A DNA stretch of 64,000 nt, taken from positions 5,208,001 to 5,272,000 of the forward strand of contig NW_024881322.1 in NCBI RefSeq assembly GCF_018691265.1. The letters are read 5' to 3'. Both the position numbers and the translations under genes were made by a program. The notes beneath the pieces were generated by a model that saw only the letters and a list, made by a program, of their open reading frames with translations, ran no database searches and was not told the origin of the DNA. This DNA comes from Tyto alba (taxonomy: Eukaryota > Chordata > Aves > Strigiformes > Tytonidae). Position 1 is the stretch's first letter. Each line of letters begins with the position of its first letter. Below are positions 56,701 through 64,000 of this stretch, one piece after another.

Positions 56701-59700
56701 TTTCTTTCTTTTATTCCAGGAAAAGATGTCAACAGAAACTATGTTACTTAATACACATTGAACTGCATTCTGCACAATTGTATGAATGGACCCAGCATTT
56801 TTCCTCTTTGGGGATGCAATACAATGGCCTAGTATCTTGGCTCCTGCAGTTTCTTAGGAGGTCTGATGTGATTCAAGGTCCCATATATACTTCGTTTACA
56901 TTAAAACTGCAAATGATACTGCTCTTCAGATCTCCGAGATTCTGTCCTGTAAGATGTTTTGTTATTAATTTAAGAGATGGGTATGAATGACAGAACTTTT
57001 CCTGCTGTTGTCATTGTTTAAGAGGTATCACAAAGTCCTTGTCTGTCTGATACTCATTCTCTGCTGCTGAACACTTGTTAAGTATGGGCAAGAGTGTGGA
57101 AAAGTGTGTGAGACTAAACAGATCTTGCTGGCATCCCATGAGATTTCCTGGTATAAAAAAGAAATTGCTATCAGTAAATCCTGGAACTTCTCAGAAATAA
57201 AATAAATGAGGAGACTCAAAAGGAACTCTAGGCTAGTAATGCAACGGTCAACAATGTAACAGGCGGTCAGTAGATCTGAACAAACCTTGGACAACTCTTT
57301 AAGTATCAACTGCCTAAGAGATCAACTGCTGATGATGTTGCTGTTCATACGTTGTAACTTCAGACCAAGGCAGTTTAGAGTGTAGGGCACAGGCCAGCCA
57401 CAGTGGTTTTGATGATCCCTTCTGAAAGTAGACTAGAAGACTCAACAGTCGGTAATGTTAGTAGTATTAAGAAATTATTTCTAACATTACTTGTCTGCTC
57501 TTTCACTTAAGGATATATGGACAACCCATGCACTTTTCAGAAGGGAAGGATTAGGATGTTTGTGACAGGAAACACTACCCCTTTGTTAATCTCAGGCAAA
57601 GCAGACACAACGGCTGTCATGTCATGCTCAGGACATGAATCAGCTCCACGGTCACGGAGAAGTCTTATCCCAGAGCAGCTTGCACATCTTCAAGGTGTTC
57701 AGCAGCAGCAATGGTCTGGATACACTAAGCTAGCAGCCACTTTGAACAATTCAAAGCAAGACTTCTCTGAATAGTACAGTGGAAATAGCCACACGGAAGG
57801 GAGAAAGGATGGCTGTACTGCAGCTGGCGGGAGCTCGTGAGGAGCCCTGAAACGCATAACCGGGGCTGCTGTACTGGCAGCTCAGAGCAGAGCAGGACAA
57901 GAGAACATCTTCCTCCCAGGCTTCTTGAAAATACACTGGCAGCATTGCTCTTGGTGAGCAGACCATGGAAATAACTCCACTGTCCCTAATGAACAAGCAA
58001 GTCTTGATTTCTCATTGACTGAGGGGGACTGGGACAAAGGAGTCGCAAACAAGTTTTATCCTAAAACTGAATCCCACCCAAAGGTCAGAGCTAGCAGTGG
58101 CCAGCCCTATGGTAAAACTTCCCTGGCATGTTTTAGCAGATGTAACACACAAACAGAACAACAGCTATCCACAAACACACTGAAGCCTCTAATCCCAAGA
58201 GTTTTGGCTTATTCTAGTATTAACGCAAGGAGGGCTGTGATCAGCTAAATGCTTTTTGCGGGGAGTCCTGTAAAGCATGGCTATCAAGCATTTTCAAAAT
58301 CATTTGGCCATCCAAAATATATAATATGCATGCTTAAATTAGATTTGGCAAGGTAGATAAAACATTTTTATTACAAAGCACAGTTCCATTCATTATGTAA
58401 GATGCATATATGTTATGCATATACACATTACAAAACGTGTGTATCATCTAGCTGTGAGGAAACATGTTTTTGGGAAGTGGAAAATGCAGATCTAAATTAT
58501 TTTAACAGAATGTGTAGTAGGTGAGACCACTGTGTACAGAATGGCTAAATACATATTTCCAGTGTGAGATAAAGTTCACACCTTTCAAGTGACCACTATG
58601 TACTGAGACATCTTCTAAGATATTAAAGTTTAGACACACTTAATATCTCTTTCTGCCCTAATGCTGCATAGAGTATCACAAACATTAATTTATAATTAGT
58701 TCTCTGAAGATACTGACTGAAATTTTTAAAAAGCAGATATATTACTTTGCTTTAAATTTGACTCTGCTGTGTTCCCTGAGAATACTACCATTTAAAATAC
58801 ACATATTTCATTATCTGCAACATGTACGCATTTTTGCATGACAGTATGTTAGCATATAAACTATAAAGATACGATTTATGAATAGAATTTTAAGGAAAGC
58901 TTTCTATTTAAGTAGCAAAAATATATCATTCACAGCAAAGAATACATTTATTAGACGATTTAACAAAAAAGGAAGAATTTCCATGAGTGTGTAATTTTCA
59001 ATTTCCACAGTAGAAAAGATGTCTGAAAAGAAAACAAGGGGTTTTGTAAGTTGGTTATATGTCAGCCAATGTGAGACTTTGTCACTTTATGAGAGTCTGA
59101 AATGAGATTGTCTGGAAATTGCCTTCGCTATTCTTTCCAGTCTCAACTGAAATAAATGAAAAAAGAATATGAAAAACTGGTTACACTTTCATTTTCTCTC
59201 ACTTTTAATATCATGAGATACTGTAAGTCACACAGCAAAATGTCCTGTATACACAAAGGTATGAGCCTGATGGATTTTCTTTAAGATATGCAACACTTCA
59301 AAATTCTCTCACTACAGCATTCAGCTGCTTTACAAGGTTACAGCTAAGCTTTAATCCTGATCTGTTTTAGCGAAAGCAGAGATTCATTTTATTCTTTTAA
59401 TTCAGAATGGTAGCTCTCCTTTCTAAACTTCTAGAGTAAGCAGCTCTGCAGCTAATACTGGGGTCTGTAGAGTGTTCAGTGCAATATCAACACAGCGATC
59501 TGAAGATTGGGAAGAATGTAGAGGTCTTTTAATTCATCAGCATTCCCTATGCCCCACCCTCCAGGGTGGACCTGATCCTCATTTCCAGCACTTTGCTTTG
59601 TCTCATTTTAAATGGTCCCAGGAATGGGATTTTTTATCAGCTATTGCCCTGTGAAGGAACCTGACACCTCTGATTTGGATTATAGTCAGTGGCACTTATA

Positions 59701-62700
59701 GGAGCCTCTGTTTTATTTCAGGGGATTAAAACTCACTTTCAAAGAGAGCTCAAGAAAGGCGAGAGAGAGCCCTTCAAAACAACTCACATACTGATGACTT
59801 GAATAGCAAAGCTGAGGAAGGCTTTATTTATTTGTAGTGGGATGGAAACATGGAGCCAGTAAGCTCACAATAAATGTAACACACAGATTATTTGGAGACA
59901 ATCCTCTCTTATTTGCAAATGAGAAACAGAGAAAATACTCCTTGGATCCCCTAAACCAGACAAACAAATTCACACACAACATTTTTGTTTGTTTGTTGTC
60001 CTCTCTTTGTCCTTGTTTCACACAGTGAATGCTCCTTGCAATGTCAAGGGGAAGTTTCTTCATTTTTTCTCCAGAGCTCATGAAACCGGGGCTCTGGTAA
60101 GGAATGGGAATTAAAAATTTATTTTTACAGGGTGAATTCTTGAAATTCATCTGTCGGTCACCCAGTGGATGGGAGGAAGACTCCTGTTCTTACTACCCTC
60201 CCCATTTTATTCACATGTGCCAGATCTTCAGCCTTCTACCACCATCTTTAGTAGCAGCCCAAGCCCTTTGAGATGTGAATATCAGGTCTTTTTAATCACT
60301 ATATATCAGATGATCTCTCCCTTGTGCAATCCACTTGCATCCATAATTGTTGTGACAACACTTGTCATTTAGATAGCTTTCATCTTCAAAGCACTTCACA
60401 AACATCAATTAACCCAAATCTAGATTAATTAATCTGACAATTAATTTGCTGTGTATCCAGCAGTTACAATAATGGAGATCAAACTAGTGCCTACTAAAGT
60501 CATCAGAATGAGTTCTCCTGATGCTAACAAAAAAGGGATCAAGCTTATTTACTGAGTCTATTTCTCTCTCCTAAACCTTCACTGCAATCTGATACTTTCT
60601 TCCCTGGCATCTTCAAGTTCTTTATCAGAATACAGCGAAGGAAAGGGGAGAAGAAAAAAAGGAATCTGTGAGCTAAAATCACACACACCAAGAGTTAATC
60701 AGTTTTGTTTTAAGGATGATCTTAAATCTTCCACCCCACCTGCACAGAGCTTATGAAGATTGATCAGATCAGTCCTTGACATGCTCAGATAAATCAGGGT
60801 TCCAAACACGCTGCTGCGATTAATGAATTCATGAGGCACTCATATTATAAACCGATTGCTAAATTATAGATTAACCCAAACTGACAAAACAGGGTGAGTA
60901 ATTGCAGCAAATTCCCCGCAATCACTGTAGACCTTGTGAAGTAGGCCACTTGAGTTTTTAATAATCAGTGTAGTGCCTACAACCACAGGCATGTAGACAG
61001 AACAAGGAGAATATGAGAGAGAAATCAAGAGAAACATTTAAGAATTGTAGTATTCTAATTAATCATTTACTGGAAAATGGTTAGGTCCAATGCCATTTAT
61101 GCAAAGAGGTCTCAGAAACTGGCTTTTACAGTGTGTCATTTAATTTTATAATAATCCTCAAAATAATGTATCATCTTCTCAAAAGACTGTTTTAAAACTC
61201 CTACTCTGGTTAAGCAGTATGCACTTATACAAATATTTATATTAGCTTATTAAATATACAAAACACCCCAATATTTAAGCCTATTTTTTGTGTGTTTCTT
61301 TTGACCACCAAGAAGGAACTTTTTATTATCTAAAATTATCAGCTGCACAGTCAGTTTTACAAGAACTTCTCTAGAAATTCACAACAAGATAACATCCTCA
61401 AAATGACTAATAAATAAATACTATTCAGAGTATAAAGAAAGATCTGCACCCTCCAAGAATGAGGCAATTATTCCAAAGATTCCAGGAAAATGCCCTGGCC
61501 GAATGAAAAAGAAATGACTTACTGAAAAAGTGGTTTGAAGGCATCTTTTGATTCATATTAAAGTCATGTAAAGGTTGAGTCCCCCTTTCTTCTTGTTGAA
61601 CACTTTCCACAGGAAGGACTCCATATGCAAATACCTTTTCAGCAATATCAGGGTAAGCAAGCAGGGAATGATTGGCTCCACTGGCATTAATTTTGTGAGT
61701 AAATTGAAGGGGGAAATGTAGAACTGTGTAGTTAATCAGGTATGACTGAAATCACCCAATCAAGTAAATAAACAGCAAGTGTAGCCTATGTTGCAATTAA
61801 TTCTTGTTGCCAGTCTCTGCGTAGAATTAAAAGCCCAAAGAAAACAGCACCAACAAATGAGTCTTCTCTTACGGAACAGTATGAAATCCTTCAGTCCATG
61901 CTTTTCTAATCAACATTTGACACTTCTTGAATTTCCCTTTGTGCCACATGCTTTTTTAAATCCTGCACAAATTATTACTGTTGACTATAAACCATATCTT
62001 TCCACATTAGTGCTTCAAACACGCTATGACAGCTAAACTGTGAAAAAATAAAAGCACTAATGGATTTGTCTGAATGTATTACTTATTGCTTGTCTCTTAA
62101 GCTTTACTTGGCCTTCTTCACAGGTTCTGCTCAGTTACTTTCACCACTGGCTTTTAGAGATACTGAGGGCTTATTGAAGGATTACAGTTTATAATATAAT
62201 ATACCTGTATAAGCAGAACTGTAGTCAAGTATTAAAGGTCACTGAAAGCTTATTGATCTAGAGAACACTGCAGTAATAACTCAGAGAATATCAAAAAACC
62301 CACTTCTATTTGCTTTTTCTTGACTCAGAAGGGAGCAGCCAATACACTTACAGACCTTTAAGAAACCTTTTCCCCCTAATGATCCAACATTTTGCATGAA
62401 ACATTCAACACTGAAGAAATCGGAAGGAAACGTAGTTACAACTATTTGAGGAAGACCCAACCTTCCACCCCACCAAATGCCGTAACAGATCCCGGGGAAG
62501 AGATTATTAAATTAATAATGTTTTTTTAATTAATAAAATTAAAATAAAGTGATTGCTTATCCAGCATAACCTCAAAATCTTTCTTGTAGTCTGTGGAGCT
62601 CCTTCTGTTAATATCGTAAGCAAGGATCACATTATATAACAGTGCCAACAAGGCAGAAGAGGTACTGCATAGATTATTAAGCAAAGTGTAGATGTCTCAA

Positions 62701-64000
62701 GAAGACCTTGTTAACAATGATCTACCACAAAAATGTTGCAAATTCACAGCCTATGAAAATTCACATTGGAAAGGCCAATGTATTGCTATTTATAAAGGTC
62801 TTCGTATGGAAATTAATTGAAAGTCTCATGACCTTTAAACTCCTGAACACATCTTGCTAACACTAGAGCATCGTAGATATACTGGGGTCTACAACTATAT
62901 GCAGACAGACTCCTCAGCAGAAAACCAAACATAATTCATGTACTAAGACACAGCACTCCAACAGATCAGATGGATGGAGTCAAGGAAGTCAGCGGGACAT
63001 AAGAGAGAATGGGGACAAATGGCAGAACCAGGTTTTAGGCTCAACAGAAGTGCCCAGGGAGAGGCAGCCTTCCCATGGTTACCCAACGGTAGGCAACAGT
63101 AATGTCTCAGGGCTTCATGCTGCAAAGAGCCATCCATATACACAGAGGCCTTATGACCTGGTGTATGGAATAGCCCTGGCAGCCACAGCTCTTGGACCCA
63201 CTCATAACTGTACTTGCATAAATGTCATCAGGATCATCATCTGTAATCTGGGTTAGGCATGGATGAAACAATAAATGAATTAACAACGATAGTTGCAACC
63301 TACAGCTTTTTGAAAGGTAGAAAACTATCTAATGGACACTCTTCTTTTGAAAATTTCTACTATGTGGGAGGAAGATGGAAAGGAGTTTCTGTACAGATAT
63401 GACACATGCTTCCCCTCTCCTTGCAGCTTATTACTTCACCTGCAGCTACATTTTTAATCCTATTTTTTTTTGCCTCTTTTCCTGCTTTTCCTTATGAACA
63501 GAATGTCTTTCAATGAGGTTCTCTGTACAACCTCAGCAGAAGATATTCTTACTCTATGCTACATGCACTCTTTAGCCTGTGCCTCTACAGCACCTTGTTA
63601 GGTGTTTATTTCCCCATTATTACAATATCTAATACCAAATCAAAAAGAGATTATTTTTCAGTGTACATTACCAGGATTCCTTTAAAAAAGAGGAACCCTG
63701 CAACTATTAGAATGGATTGACAGCAGACGATCCCTACCAGAAGATACTCACAATGCAAGCCTGTATTTCAGGTAAACCTTTGATGGAAACATACCTCATA
63801 TGCTGAAACCAAATTTAAATGCCAAAGTTCCAGAGTTTAAAGGACCTTCAGCACAGCAGACTAGGATAAAAACTGCTCTCAGAAGGATTATATCCCTCAC
63901 TCAGATTTGTCAGTAATTACTGTTGAGAACTGAACCTCTTTACATATTAGAAAAGCAATGCACTACTTTTGGATCAAAGAGGTATTCTGTTCACTTCAAC

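Overview
The window looks like intronic DNA from a bird. Two things point to birds: a 5'-truncated CR1 LINE (24640-25062), and an LTR whose order of motifs I recognise from avian endogenous retroviruses (about 26406-27845). The rest is AT-rich and low in CpG, with no operons and no long coding regions. The species cannot be fixed from the sequence alone.

Only one host gene can be supported. Four short exons on the minus strand (32526-32624, 21520-21606, 20862-20921, 14893-15026) have GT-AG borders and join in frame. Together they encode 126 consecutive residues of a copine, from the end of the C2B domain into the VWA domain. The residues fit copine-4 (CPNE4) best. The N-terminal exons (C2A and the start of C2B) would lie beyond position 64000, and the rest of the VWA domain beyond position 1. 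I looked for these flanking exons on the minus strand and did not find them, which fits a gene with very long introns.

Layout on the plus strand: 1-14892 is intron downstream of the last visible exon; 15027-20861 is an intron; 20922-21519 is a short 598-bp intron; 21607-32525 is a 10.9-kb intron carrying the CR1 copy, the LTR and a GC-rich tandem array; 32625-64000 is upstream intron with simple repeats and one CR1 3'-end stub.

The most striking non-gene structure is a 39-bp tandem array (26717-27535, 21 full units plus a partial one). It lies inside the LTR, has no indels, shows a higher-order period of 4-5 units, is CpG-rich in an otherwise CpG-poor region, and lacks stops in all six reading frames. 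The LTR also has a CCAAT/TATA pair facing antisense to CPNE4. I found no previously undescribed multi-gene system. The other points are possible regulatory motifs, palindromes and unassigned open segments.
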